Positions 1 to 10,855 of a stretch of 64,000 nucleotides of DNA are shown here, in pieces. The DNA comes from Dermanyssus gallinae (Eukaryota > Arthropoda > Arachnida > Mesostigmata > Dermanyssidae). The position numbers were made by a program, and so were the translations under genes. Numbering within the stretch: the first letter of the stretch is position 1; every line of letters begins with the position of its first letter. The notes under the pieces are model-generated. The model was given only the letters and a program-made list of their open reading frames with translations, was not told the DNA's origin and ran no database searches. Where the stretch lies: assembly GCA_003439945.1 (NCBI GenBank), contig QVRM01001782.1:558001-622000 (forward strand), in the 5' to 3' direction.

Positions 1-726
1 GAGTGTATTATCGAATAATTTATATAATGGGAGGTACTTCTCGAACTAAGGTTGGTTTTAATAGCAAGGCACGACATCTCTGTTTATTACGTAATGTAGA
101 CCTAATCAGCAAGTTCCATTAGATATGTCGCGTACACGCACTTCTTCTCCTTCTCACGATGTGCAAGCTGCTTTAGCTATGAGCTCATGTTACCGCTAAA
201 GATGCCGCTGTAGGTATTCCGTGGAAACCTTAAGCGGATTCTTAAATGGAAAGGACTAACATACAAAGTGCGCGCCGTTATGCATTCAGTGAGGTTTAGT
301 TCAATTTTTTGTTAAGCCCTTGGCCTATTCTGTAGATCGACCTGTGTGCGGTAGTATGCCCTCGGTCACGTTCGGAGAGGTAACGCGATTTGAAGAAGCT
401 AGAGCCATTGTAGCCGATTCGTCGATGCGGGGAGAGTCCAATTCTGCCAGGGGCTATTTGATCTAGAACAACTTCAGATAACCCCCTAGCTAGGCGTACA
501 CTCAAATGCTCAATGCCGTCGGGGAATACAAAGACTCCGGCCGTGTGTTTTCCACTGAAGAGGGTCTACCTTTGTGTGACACGTCAGCGTTTATATTTGC
601 TGGGGCAAAGAACGTTAAGAGTATACAAATGCATATTTGGCATGTTTTTGCGTTATATATAGTATGGTTAAGTGATATTGATGAAAACTATTATATCATA
701 CTTGCATTTGTGAATGCGATGGTTGA
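1..726. other. no recognisable gene
   Basis: Short open frames exist on both strands, but none has a recognisable domain, composition bias or neighbour that makes it a gene. The right edge abuts the (AATC)n-like 3' tail of the minus-strand LINE that begins at 727. Confidence 0.5.
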
Positions 727-999
727 TTGATTGATTTATTGTTCGTTTGGCATGTATACCTAAATACACATATTACCCTTTTATATCAGGGGCGCTTAGA
801 GCGGCAGTATATATGCTACCTTTGCATCCATATCATCCATGTCTACTTCAATACCTGCTGAGTATTTGCTTTCAATTGGGCCAACCCATTCTTCCCCGGC
901 CCTTTTCCGCTCTTCCTTTCCAAATATAGTTGCCAAACTCAAGCTGGAACCCATCGCCAATTTTCATTTGGATGTATGTGACATGTTTAACCTCAATTT

Positions 1000-3410
1000 C
1001 ACCAACTCTGATAACCTCGCTCTTGCTCATTGCTGACTATTGTACCCAATCTCCCTAGTTGCGAACTCTACTCTGCGATCCCACTTCCTTTTTAATCCTA
1101 AGTGCCGTCTTTACCAGCTGCATCTATTTAACCTATATTTTGTTTGTGACATATTCAATCCTACTACTAAATCTTAGCTTATTTTGTACTTCCTTCTGTA
1201 TAAATTTTGACGTTCCCCCTTCCCCCTCAAGAAATTCCCTGGCGGAATTGAAACGGCAACCGCGCTGTGTACCAGAGAGACATTAGCAAAGGTCAATCCT
1301 GGCACATACATGGCCTTCCATATATTCTTTGTTACTATATATTTATTAAACCTCCAGAAGCCCTTACACCTTACTGCATTTCTTACTCTTTCAGACTTCT
1401 TCCTCCGTATTATCTCTTCTTCCTCTAAATAATCATCCTCTGTAGTCATTGTCACCCCAAGATACTTGTGCTGACTTTAATAATTATTTTTTTTTCAAAT
1501 ACACTACAAGCTTCCTTGCCCCCTAATCCAATTAAATACTAAAACTGCGCTCTTTTTTTTTTCATTAAACGTCATGCTCAGTTGTTCTGCTGCTTCCGCA
1601 TATGCACTTCACATTTGTTGACCTTCGCTAGTGCCTCTAACACTACCATATCGTCAGCAAACAGCAGCACGGGTGGGTTGATATATACACCCTTTCGCGC
1701 TATTCTCTTTATATACATAAGAAAATCACCGATGGGAGCGGACAGCCTGACCCCCTTAGCGACTATAAACTCTCTAGATTGTGTAGCTTCTATTATTATT
1801 CTCACCGTGTTATTCCTATAAATTTATTCTATCAACTCCACTCAGCTTCTCTCGAAATCCTCCTCTAACATGCTTTAATAAAACTTTGTTCTGTCCACCA
1901 TGTCATATGCTTTTTTAAGGTCTAAATATCTTGCCACACACCCTTGTCCCTTCAATCTCGATGTTCCCAAAACCTGACTTAATAAAAAAGATGATCATCT
2001 AGCCTATACCTTTTTAAATCCTCACTGCCATTTTCCTATTTTCCCATTTGTCTCCAGAATACTCTGCACTCTACTCTTAAACACCTGCATAAATATTCGA
2101 TACGTTATAGGTGTAATTGTGATTGGTCGCCTATTTTTCAAAGTGCCATTATCTACCCCCTCCTTGGGAAAACGAGAAACTCTTCCCTTGCGCCAACCCT
2201 CCGGGATTCTGCCCCCTCTAAATATATTACTAAATTGCTTTGTTAGATAATACACGTACTTCTTTCCCAAGGCCGAGTTAAGTCCTACCGAAATCCCGTA
2301 AAGATCACACGCCTTCATTTTGGATTCATTTTCTTAACTACGCCTTCTCTTCGATCTACGATCTTATCTGTTATGTTTGTAATCTCCGTGCTACACTGTT
2401 CACGCTATTCGTGAAAAATAGTGCTTCTAACGCGGTTTCCATTTCATCTTTTGTGTTTGTTCTATCCTGGACGTTATTTGTCATTCTTGTTTTTTCCTGT
2501 CTGTCATAGTCCTAAAACTGTTCTGCTCGCTGGCCCTTAGGGGCCTCCAAAATGCTGTTAAATGTCCCCTCGTCTGTATTTTTAATTGCATCTTGTATTA
2601 ACATTTGAGCTTTGTTTTTGGCTTCCTTGCAACTTTTCCAATACTCTTCTGTCTTGTCTGCGTCCCTTCCCATTACTTTTCTATGCTCCTTACTCTTCCT
2701 TTTTCGCTCCATAATTGCCTTATTTATTTAATCATTCCACCACCCTCGTTCTCCTCTATTTTGAATACCCTTCCCTATCTTACAGCAATTGTCAAATGCG
2801 TATTTAATATATGCCTATGCTTTCTGCGTGTTTATCCAAAGATTCCTTTGGTACAACTACGCGCCCCGGCTTCTTGTTTCTTCCGCTTATTTCTACCCAA
2901 TTATGATTACTTCCAACATTGCATATTTTCTTTTTATCTATCCTGTTTTCCCTACCTGCACGAAATTTTTTTTGCACGAAAGAGCATCTCTAGTTACTAT
3001 GCCAACTCCTCCAAACCTGTTTTCCCCATTGTCCGTATTCCGATTTGTACCGTACAATTGCATTCCTTTAAACTCGGCGGCACTTCCATTTCACACAAAT
3101 GCGTTTCCGCTACTATTATGATATCGACAGACCTTATTATTAGTAACTTATATAGTTCGTCCCACTTTCCTCTTCGCCTCCCTCCTCTCATATTTAACAT
3201 GGTAATCCGTTCGAAAGAAACATTGCTTCTACGCTTTCCTTTTGTTCTGTTTTCTCTTTTGGATTTTACGTCAACCTTAATTTCCTCCCTGTCGATGCCA
3301 CTGATGGCCAACCGTCTGATGACCTCCAATGCCCCCTTGATCCCCACTGCTCTTATGTGTTCCCCCTCGCTCGGGAAGTAGCTCCCGTTGCCTTGATTCC
3401 CCCTGCACAT
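1000..3410 (-). pseudogene. LINE ORF2: APE endonuclease plus reverse transcriptase
   Basis: ORF2 remnant of the same element. The N-terminal part (3410-2997) carries a MLNMRGG block, matching the catalytic Asn motif of APE-like endonucleases, and IIIVAETHL, containing the metal-binding Glu. The linker continues at 2712-2512. RT finger sequence with NRRPITITP is at about 2130-2100. The catalytic motif C appears as LLFADDMVVL (about 1660-1630). The thumb-like C-terminal part runs to about 1174, and weakly to 1000. Multiple frameshifts and stops break the frame, and motifs A and B are not clearly seen. The polymerase type is APE-bearing LINE; the exact clade is uncertain. Confidence 0.7.
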
Positions 3411-3499
3411 GCTGTCCCACTCTTCCCTGTATCCATATTGTCCCGTCCTCTCTCTTTTGTCTCTGTATCGGTTGTCCTATCCTGTGTATCTGTACCCTA

Positions 3500-5003
3500 C
3501 CGTTTCCTTCTCGTTTAAATGCCCATACCGCGTGCCAAAAAAATTTGCGCTGCCCGATTCTGTTGATTCCACGTCTGCGTCCTCCTACCGTGTTCAGTTC
3601 CCCTATGTTCTACTTGCGCATTAACTACTTTAATTATTATCGACCTAACATTATGCCAATCGCACGCCCTCTTGCCAATTGGCCGTGCCGCTAGTACAGC
3701 ACCTGCCTCCCCGTAGTGCACTCCATCGGAGGCCATGGCCCTTGTTGAATGTATTCAAAAGACAAGTATTCTTAATTTGCTGCCCTGACTGACTGCATTA
3801 TCTTCCTATTCGTACCCCGACGATATTACCATCTTTCTTTAGCATCCACCACCTTTGGAAACGAGCACACTGTCAACACCTCGTTTCGCCGTTTGCAAAA
3901 TTCTCTTAGGTCTTGTATTAGTGTGCTAATCTCATTCACAGCACGTTCCATATCCCGGGCCTGAAAAACCTCTACCAGTCCCCCATGAAACACCAGTCTA
4001 TGTTCTTTATTATTGTATATTTTAATAGCTTGCTTAGTTGCTGCCACAAAATCCCTTACTCCTCGGCCCCTCGTAGAGATAAAATACCCCCTCCCCTGTA
4101 ATAGTAGCCACCCGATTAACCTGTCCCTCTATTCTGCATACGCTTGAATCTCCAGTAACTACCACCCGTTTTCCCATTGGTCTAATAGCCACCGCCTCCC
4201 CTGTTCGATCGGTTGAACTTATCCGAGGTATCTGCCCTTGTTGTTGTTGTTGTTGTGGTTGCTGCTGCTGCTGTTTCTCGACCGCTAGCATTTTTTCTTC
4301 TTCATTTCACTGACTAGCCACTTCCTCTTTCTTCTCCACTTGTGGCCGTATTCGCGCATCCCCCGGGCGATCTCGTCTCTGTTTCATTGTTGTTGTCGTC
4401 TCCTGCATTCTTTCGCCTCCGTCGCACCGCCCTCTTCGTCATGTATTTCTTCTTTCTTTTCGCCACTGTGGCTTAAGTCTAACACTACTGTCTCTTCTTC
4501 AATGGCGCGCCTCTCGTCTTCATCCCTCTCGCCGGATAAATTTTTCAATTTCTTCAATATTTGCCGCTACTGGTGACGTTTCTCCTCAACAGCAGCCAGC
4601 CTTTCTCTCCGTTCATCCACTATTCCATTGCTGTCGCCACTATGCCGTTGTTTTTTTTATTTTCGTTCCCATTTTGCTTGACTTCTTCGATCATTACAGT
4701 CAGTTCTTGCTGTATGACCACTGCGCGCCTCTGCTGGACATCTGTAATAATGCTTTGCCAGCGATCCTGCATAGCTTGTGGCGTATCGCACTATGTCTTA
4801 GCGCTCTTCTTCGCCAGCTCCATCTCCGATGTCAGTCGCGGTTTCATTTCACAGGCAGCGCAGCCTGTATATGGGGGACTGCGCTCAGTAACCTTCCTCT
4901 TCTCGAATACTTCTCCACAATTGCATACTGACAGTGAGCTGGCCAACACGTATCTTGAGCTGCCACTGCGCGTGTAGCCTGGGCGGTTCATAGTTGAATC
5001 CAT
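3500..5003 (-). pseudogene. LINE ORF1 with SGNH/GDSL-like domain
   Basis: ORF1 remnant of the minus-strand LINE. Near the N-terminus is a C-x-C-x18-C-x2-C cluster (codons at 4925-4851) that could bind zinc. A glutamine run follows. A VVVTGDSSVCRI block contains the GDS nucleophile motif of SGNH hydrolases (Ser codon about 4147-4145). Further on is a block ending CSFP (about 3850). Near the end is DGVHY (about 3727-3713), which fits the block V Asp-x-x-His dyad. The blocks lie in different frames, so the gene is broken. In related LINEs the domain may act as an esterase or a nucleic-acid chaperone; its role here is unproven. The next ORF (endonuclease/RT) follows at 3410. Confidence 0.65.
4220..4278. 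repeat. CAA/CAG-type trinucleotide tract (poly-Gln coding)
   Basis: A TTG/CTG-rich run on the plus strand encodes glutamines on the minus strand inside the LINE ORF1, upstream of the GDS motif. Confidence 0.7.
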
Positions 5004-5010
5004 TGGGTTC

Positions 5011-5735
5011 GTTCACCCTATCCCACCTGGCGATGATCCAGCCATCACTTGCCAAATTGAAATTTGCTCACTCACCTAAAAACGCCTAAATACTGGTTAT
5101 ATTAAAGTATTTTACACCTAAAGACACTAAACGCTTCACTTGGTTCAATAAAACAACACATCGTACATTCGTAAGATGTTGAGTTGCCCCATATTCTCCA
5201 CAATAGGGCCCCGACACTGCCTAAGTAGCCATAACTAATGGGAAATAATTTTATTGTATATATTTAATAGTATATTTTTCAAAGCGGTTTGCTTTTAACC
5301 AAATTACAAAATCACAGAAAACCGAATTAGAACAACATAATTTTAACACAATAAGAAAACATTTGCGTAGATCGCCTCTCGGTTAATTGGATTGGGAATT
5401 GTGGAGATGATAGATCTTTTTGTGAAACTGTAAACGACAGTTTCGATGGATACGTTTTTTGCTCGTTTGGTGAACATCAAGGCGCAATTCAAGTTAGATT
5501 TTAAGATACACATAACAAGCACTATCCAATGTGCCACTGTTATGTGACACAACGTTTTATCATTCGGAGGCCTGCATTTTATACCAATTTATATTTTTTG
5601 TTCCCGGCTCGTTGGTCCATAAGTCTCTATGGCGATTGTCTTAACGGTAGACTGCAAAACAAAATCTCTGTATTTTGCCAAGTTGCGGTTCTCTGCAAGA
5701 CAAGCAGAGGCACCAGCTTTCAGGCTAGTTCGAGC
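5011..5735. other. no recognisable gene
   Basis: AT-rich sequence, possibly including the 5' UTR of the minus-strand LINE. No coding pattern is recognised. An 11-bp SINE target duplication starts at 5725. Confidence 0.4.
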
Positions 5736-6007
5736 GTCTGTTGCTGTAGCACATCGGCTACGTGGCGGTTTAATACTTGGCGGTCCCGGGTTCGAATTGC
5801 GGCGGCGTCTATATTTATCTGGTCTCGAGGTAATGGTTGACAATGCCGAACCAGAAGGGGGTTCTGAAGAGGGTGGTTTTTAGTGGGTAGTGCGCTCGGA
5901 TTTGAGTGAGTCATGTACTCTCTGCTCGTGCGTTTAGCCCCACACTACCCGCCATCATGTCGGCGGGTGTGCGTAAATGCATTCCCCACGCCCTCAAAAA
6001 AAAAAGC
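5736..6007 (+). mobile_element. tRNA-derived SINE, complete, 11-bp target duplication
   Basis: The element has a tRNA-like head with an A box (TAGCACATCGG, 5747-5757) and a B box (GGTTCGAATTG, 5789-5799). A middle body follows, then a 3' module with TTTAGTGGGT and CCCACACTA, and finally an A-run (about 5995-6005). It is flanked by perfect 11-bp direct repeats, CTAGTTCGAGC, at 5725-5735 and 6008-6018, the signature of target-primed insertion. The body matches the SINE at 32929-33131. The 3' module resembles the 3' UTRs of the R1-clade LINEs at 58858-59068 and 59099-59235, the likely source of its reverse transcriptase. Ticks are known to have tRNA-related SINEs (Ruka); whether this is that family cannot be decided here. 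Confidence 0.8.
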
Positions 6008-6312
6008 CTAGTTCGAGCAACATAGTTTTGGACCGTCCGGTCGTAACCCACTGTTGACGCTATCGTCTATCTCTATCATTGTCCGCTCATAAATCGAAGT
6101 AAACTTGTAGTTTAACCTTGTCAGTCGTAGTTTCTGCCTGAGATAAGAGCGAGGCTCCACGCCAGTGCGGTCAAGAGATTCGTGCGATGGAGAGACCGGT
6201 GGAGACTTTCATCGCGCTTCAAATTTGTCCAGGCTCGTGCGTGTAGCCCGTTTAATCACTTCCGATTTACCTTTCGGGCTGATGGCAACGACTAGATTTT
6301 TAACATCTAGAG

Positions 6313-6710
6313 TTAAACCCAGGTAGCATTACAGGGCCATATATTTGGCTGTGCGCGGACACCGAGGCCACCTGCGTTAACGGACAGCGTAGGTTTGGCC
6401 CATGCATTGTCATCTAGACGCACATTGAGAAAGCACCTAAGTGTCGTTCGAAGGAGTTCGTCGACAACGTAAAGTAGGTCATCCCTCTTGTTCGTGGGAG
6501 AATATTGTAGAGGATACATTAAGCCAGGCGTTGCCAAGATGCGTTGTGAGACACTTTGCTGTAGAAGGTACACGGTACAACATTTTAATCTACTTCACTA
6601 CCGTTCGGCATCCGTGAGTTGCTTTTGGAGAGCACCCACAACTGCTGCATCAGTTAATGACGTGCCTAGGAATTCGACGTTTTTCTCTCCTACCGCTTAA
6701 TATTGGGTAG
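6313..6710 (-). pseudogene. RLE-type LINE fragment (RT thumb region)
   Basis: Minus-strand fragment. It contains an EFLGTSL block (like ELLGAPL in the copy at 25.3-27.5 kb), a TPGLMYPLQ block and AGGLGVRAQ. These are the signature of the region between the RT and the zinc-knuckle/endonuclease of the R2-like elements in this window. Stops interrupt the first part. No endonuclease is left. Confidence 0.6.
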
Positions 6711-6992
6711 TTTTGCTCGAACCGCGGCGGCCGTTTACTCTCTGTCGTCGTGCGATAGAACGAGAGGCTCATATTTCTTGTCGTTAAGCTTTAAACCCAA
6801 GATAAAAGCAATAACACGACGCCTCCTGTTGAAACTGCAAGGACAGAGAAGGAGTCAATGCTATATTCTCATGGCGCACGGCATAAACGCTTAAGGCGTG
6901 AATCTGCCAGATAAATGAAACTTTATGTTGTATGTTCTGCATTTATATTCTGCACACTTGTAATTATATTTCCTCCTTCTGACTAAATAATT

Positions 6993-6993
<1 letters not shown>

Positions 6994-7030
<37 letters not shown>
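6994..7030. repeat. (TA)n microsatellite
   Basis: About 18 TA units. The left end of the MITE at 7031 abuts it directly. Confidence 0.9.
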
Positions 7031-7032
<2 letters not shown>

Positions 7033-7605
7033 GTTTGATAGAACTCGGCAAGAAAATAATTTTGCCTAATGGTACGAGAGAGCGAAAACGTCTGGTTTTG
7101 GAGTGAGGATGAAATTTATAAATTTAGTTATTCTGTCTTTTTTTCTCCTACATTGTTGTGCAAAATCTATATTTGCGGGTGAACCAGTCAAAGCATGAAC
7201 TGGTCATACTGGCGTGTTCTACTACTTACAACTGAAACTAGTGAAGGACGAATAGCCGGATTAAGGAAGCCATACAAACTCGATACGTTGTTATGTTTTA
7301 CGTTGAAGTTGTCACGTTCAAAATCGTAAAATTCTGCCATTACGGTAAAAATGTACGCTTAAAAGACTATTCCACGGCAATAGCAAATTGAATGCCCATT
7401 GTTTTCGAATTTAAGCGATGGTTTTGCGTTACGTAGTTTCCAAGTAACTAAGTTTTTTCAACTGCCTTAGTTATGTTTTATGTTGACGTTCTCACGCTCA
7501 AAACCGTATAATTTTGGCAGACGTTTCCACTCCCTTCTTTCATTGGGAAAAGTATTTTCTATCCGATCTCTACCAAATCTTAAAATAACGTTTTCATACA
7601 CCCTT
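7031..7605. mobile_element. MITE with long terminal inverted repeats (copy 1)
   Basis: The left end (GATAGAACTCGGC) and right end (GATCTCTACCAAATC) are imperfect inverted repeats of about 75 bp. The interior matches a second copy at 18285-18807, sharing for example AACCAGTCAA and ACTGGCGTGTTC-like blocks. There is no transposase ORF. The left tip appears cut at the (TA)n tract, whereas the right tip extends further (CATACACCCTTG). It is presumably mobilised in trans by a TA-targeting transposase. Confidence 0.7.
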
Positions 7606-8402
7606 GTTGAAGCACGCCAAAATGTTAGCAAGTATGCATGCTTTCACTTTTGACATGGTTGTCGAAAAAGCTTAGTTACTCGGCAAACGCGCAACGCAGC
7701 ACCATCACTTTGGTACAAAAATGATGGGCATTTAAGTTGCCCTAGCCTGAGAATAGTTTTTTGGCCTAACATTTTTTTATCGTAATGGCAACATTTTATG
7801 GTGCCATTTGCCGGCTAACGAGAGAAGAAATCAGCACAATTATCAGCCTCTTTGCAGTACGGACATTTTACTAATTATGTGCGTTTAGTAAAGTTTGCGG
7901 TTAGAATTTTGGTGTGCGTTTAGTAAAGTTTGCGGTAGAGCGGCTAAACGGAGTTGTGTCAAATGTCCTCTTTATGAATTTGAATGAGATCAATGATGTT
8001 TTCGCTCAAAACGGGTTTACTGTGAACTTAGGAACCGCCACCCAATAACAAAAGAGGTTCCGCGATACAACACGATTCAGCGACAATAGCGAATATCTTC
8101 GCGCTTCTTTGGTCTCCCAGACCCCAAGACAAAAGGGAGTTCTAAAACAATTAAAACCCTAAAGCGAAAAAACGGCACAAAATATCACAGGCAGTTTAAG
8201 CAAGAACCGCAAGGGCAGAGTTATGAGCGACAAGCTTCTCGGCGCGAAGGTACCAGTATCTTGAAGCTATGACTTAACTTGAACGAGAAGGCAAAGCGGT
8301 CTTCAGGCTTCTCGAGCGCACATGTACTTTCGAGCTCGTAAATTTGATGTAGCACGTCTAAAAAGCCACATCGTCTGAAAATTGGTTACGATAACGCTGA
8401 GA
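7606..8402. other. no recognisable gene
   Basis: No coding signature seen. A GTGCGTTTAGTAAAGTTTGC unit is repeated close together at about 7878-7940. Confidence 0.4.
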
Positions 8403-10480
8403 TTAGAGAAAAGAGTATGAGAGAGAAGCGACATCGCTAGGCGCTATTGGCGTGCCGCAAAAGAGGAATACAGCTTCAATCGACGTGCGCTCCCATATGT
8501 GGCCGTCATATAGCATGATGCTATTAACTGCTGATGCTAAGAGACGACGCCGAGAGTGTGTTGCTCCTCTAGTCCGCAGAATAATCGTCTGCAGGCCTGC
8601 TGAGGCATCGGCGGCTTTTTGCTGCATAACGCACATGAAATGTTGCTGTGAGGGCCTTATCCAGGATCACGCCTAGGTAATTAACCATAGGCGTGTGTGT
8701 TATTGGGTGACTTACCAGACGCTTATTTAGATTCTGTAGAGGGCACTTTAGGCCGTTTAGAGTAGTTAGTTCCGGTTCTGTCAAGACGGTGTGAGGCCTA
8801 GCGTTATGGAAGTATTGTCGAATATATGCCGAGGCTCCGTTGAGTATTGCCCCTGATATAAAAGGGTGACATGTGTATTTAGGTATACATGCCAAGCGAA
8901 CAATAAATCATGACCAGTTTGCGTTCCGCAAATATTTTTGTGCGCTAGTTATGTTAAGCACTTTGCTGCTGGTTAAACGCGTGGTATGTAGGTTTCGGAA
9001 ACCGTCCTGGTTTTCCGATAGCGTCTCCTTATGCGTTACTTGTCTGCCGTTAATAATGTGATCAGATGCTTCGGATAGGCAGGAAAAACACCTAGAAAGA
9101 GGTATACCGAGGAATCTCTTTGCGGTTTATTGGGGACAGTATGAGGATCAAATGTACTGTTTTCTAATGCTTACGATAGTCTCCATTGACGATCATTTTA
9201 GGCATTTCATGCTAAAATATCTATGGGTGGCCCTGTAAAACTACACCTACTTCTTGCGGGAAGGGGGGGGGGGTATTAGGGCCGGTGCTTTTCTTGGCCG
9301 TAGGCGCTCAACCACGATTCCTATCTTGAAGTGATTTCTGCTCAAAGGTAAGAACACCGGCCCAGGCTGGCGTCTTTTTAAGAAAACTGCAGTTATAGTC
9401 AGTCGGGCTTTCCATGATAGTAATGGCGGGTATGCGTGGCGCAGTTTTACGCACAATTTTGTATCATTTGCCACAAGGATTTTCTTTTACCTCTTCGCTC
9501 AATGAGTTCCAGTGGTCTTCTTTGCTATTTTTATTTGCCCAGGTGTGATTCGTCTTGTCAAGGCTTTGGTGTTGTATGAGCCGGATGGGCTAAGAGAGAG
9601 AAATTAGGGTGACGGATAAAAATACGTTGAGATGGTCACAGACGGTTTTTACTTCTCGTGGATCCTCCAGTTGGTCATTCGATGAGTTATTCCTTCTATC
9701 GCACTGATTCAGATCTAGGGTTATCTGCCGTTACTGAAGATGTATCTAAAATGTGCTTATGTTGATGGGGGGTTGCCTATTTTAGGAGAATTTGTTTTTC
9801 TTGATGAAGAGCTGTTTCTCCGATGATTGTGAACCGCATTGATGTCCTCTGCCACAATCGCCTTTTGGGGACGGTGGGTGTTTACTGAGGTCTCTGGAGT
9901 TGCTCCCCTTGATAGGTAAAGTTCAGAAACTGAGTAGATCGCGAGATGCGAATTGGAAATGAAGTGTGCCTTTTCCGACTGAGGCGGCGGATGATATTGT
10001 GTGAGATTGTTTTTTTCTTTATTACTAGCCTGTGGTCCAGGTGAAAAAAACTGTGTTGTGAGGATTTCGGAGAGTAGAAAGACATTATGTTATTTCCAAC
10101 CGCGAAGAAGCTTCTTGAAAGCGATTGCCATTTGTCGAAGAAGCCATTGAGCTTCTTCAGAGCGATTCAGCAATGAGTTGCTGCCAGTCCACGTTTTCTT
10201 TAGAAGAAAGGCCGTTACCAGAAATTAACCCCATTAGAGGCGCTCCGTCCTTAGTGAGCCATTTGAAAATGTCCTTTGACTTAGTAGACTCATCTAGATA
10301 TATGATTAAAATAGCCTTAGTCTGTAAGACCGCGTGGGCATTAGCATCCAGAGATATCTTCTCCTTGATTTGTTGGAGGAATCTGGCAGTGGCCTCGGTT
10401 GTGGAAGTCCCTTGCACAATCGATTTCGATATTACTTTGTTAATCCATAAATCCGTTCGGAAAGTTGCATGCGCCGTACT
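8403..10480 (-). pseudogene. degenerate R1/Jockey-type LINE (Gag to RT thumb)
   Basis: Fragments lie in the expected LINE order on the minus strand. First is a Gag C-terminal-like stretch (10417-10157: TSTTEATARFLQQIKEK and a later DIFKWL). Next is an uncharacterised part where an endonuclease would lie (10085-9600). An LRPRKAP block near 9300 matches the start of R1/Jockey RTs. Then comes an RT thumb with VNYLGVILDKALT (about 8680) and RRRLLASAVNSIMLY (about 8560). Catalytic motifs A-C are not seen, and the whole is short, so internal deletions are likely. A 60-bp 3' tag of the SGNH-type LINE is inserted at 8851-8912. The thumb is clear; assigning all pieces to one element is inference. Confidence 0.5.
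8851..8912 (+). repeat. short 3'-end tag of the SGNH-type LINE
   Basis: About 60 bp (CCTGATATAAAAGGGTGAC through AACAATAAATC) match the last bases of the LINE that ends at 727, in the opposite orientation. It looks like an extremely 5'-truncated insertion. A third copy lies at 14908-14962. Confidence 0.65.
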
Positions 10481-10619
10481 GCGTCGTACTTCGGGGAGAA
10501 TGAAAACTGTTGGGAGAGGGTTGTTTGTTTATATGGTGGTAAGAGCAGACCTGCCTTGTATTATACCGTGGAATTAATTATAATATCTAACTCACGCGAA
10601 CTGTAACGCTCGAGTGAAG

Positions 10620-10810
10620 ATGGCAGACTTAAATGTGCATTTTCGTCATTTGATGTTATTTTATTTCCGGAAAGGAAAGAGTCCAAACCTAGTCGTAACT
10701 AAGATATGTAGAGTGTATGGTGGAGAAGCAGTAACAACTAGAACAGTTCAAAAGTGATTTGTCCGATTTAGGAACGGCATGCCAGAGGATTCGTCAGTAA
10801 GTTGAATGCA
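10620..10810 (+). pseudogene. mariner transposase N-terminal fragment
   Basis: Starting from ATG at 10620 the frame reads MADLNVHFRHLMLFYFRKGK and continues with RVYGGEAVTTRTVQK before a stop. This is the helix-turn-helix start of a mariner transposase, clearly related to but divergent from the one at 11037. The rest of the gene is missing. It lies just outside the left terminal repeat of the complete mariner. Confidence 0.65.
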
Positions 10811-10855
10811 TACTCAGTACGAGTTAAATAAATGTGATGGTCAGTAGATCATCTA

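Larger units (their letters stand above)
727..5010 (-). mobile_element. APE-type non-LTR retrotransposon with SGNH-like ORF1, degraded
   Basis: This is a decayed LINE read on the minus strand. In order it shows a cysteine-rich N-terminus (about 4925-4851), a glutamine-rich linker (about 4276-4220), an SGNH/GDSL-hydrolase-like domain (about 4150-3700), an APE endonuclease start (about 3200-3000), reverse-transcriptase fingers (about 2320-2030), an FADD motif-C block (about 1660) and a C-terminal RT-thumb region (about 1455-1174). The 3' end is near 727, with an AATAAA-like box and short AATC repeats as tail. The same terminal 55 bp or so occurs twice more in the window, at 8851 and 14908. Many frameshifts and stops make it non-functional. 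SGNH-bearing ORF1s are familiar to me from tick LINEs; that link is from knowledge of the family, not from a search. The exact 5' end is not visible. Confidence 0.75.

Noticed and set aside
747..929. Similar peptides starting MACIPKYT at 747 (+) and 8895 (-)
   Set aside because: They arise from the non-coding 3' tag of the SGNH-type LINE read backwards, not from a protein.
2605..3381. 258-codon plus-strand open frame
   Set aside because: Hydrophobic antisense shadow of the LINE ORF2 on the minus strand, which has real endonuclease and RT motifs.
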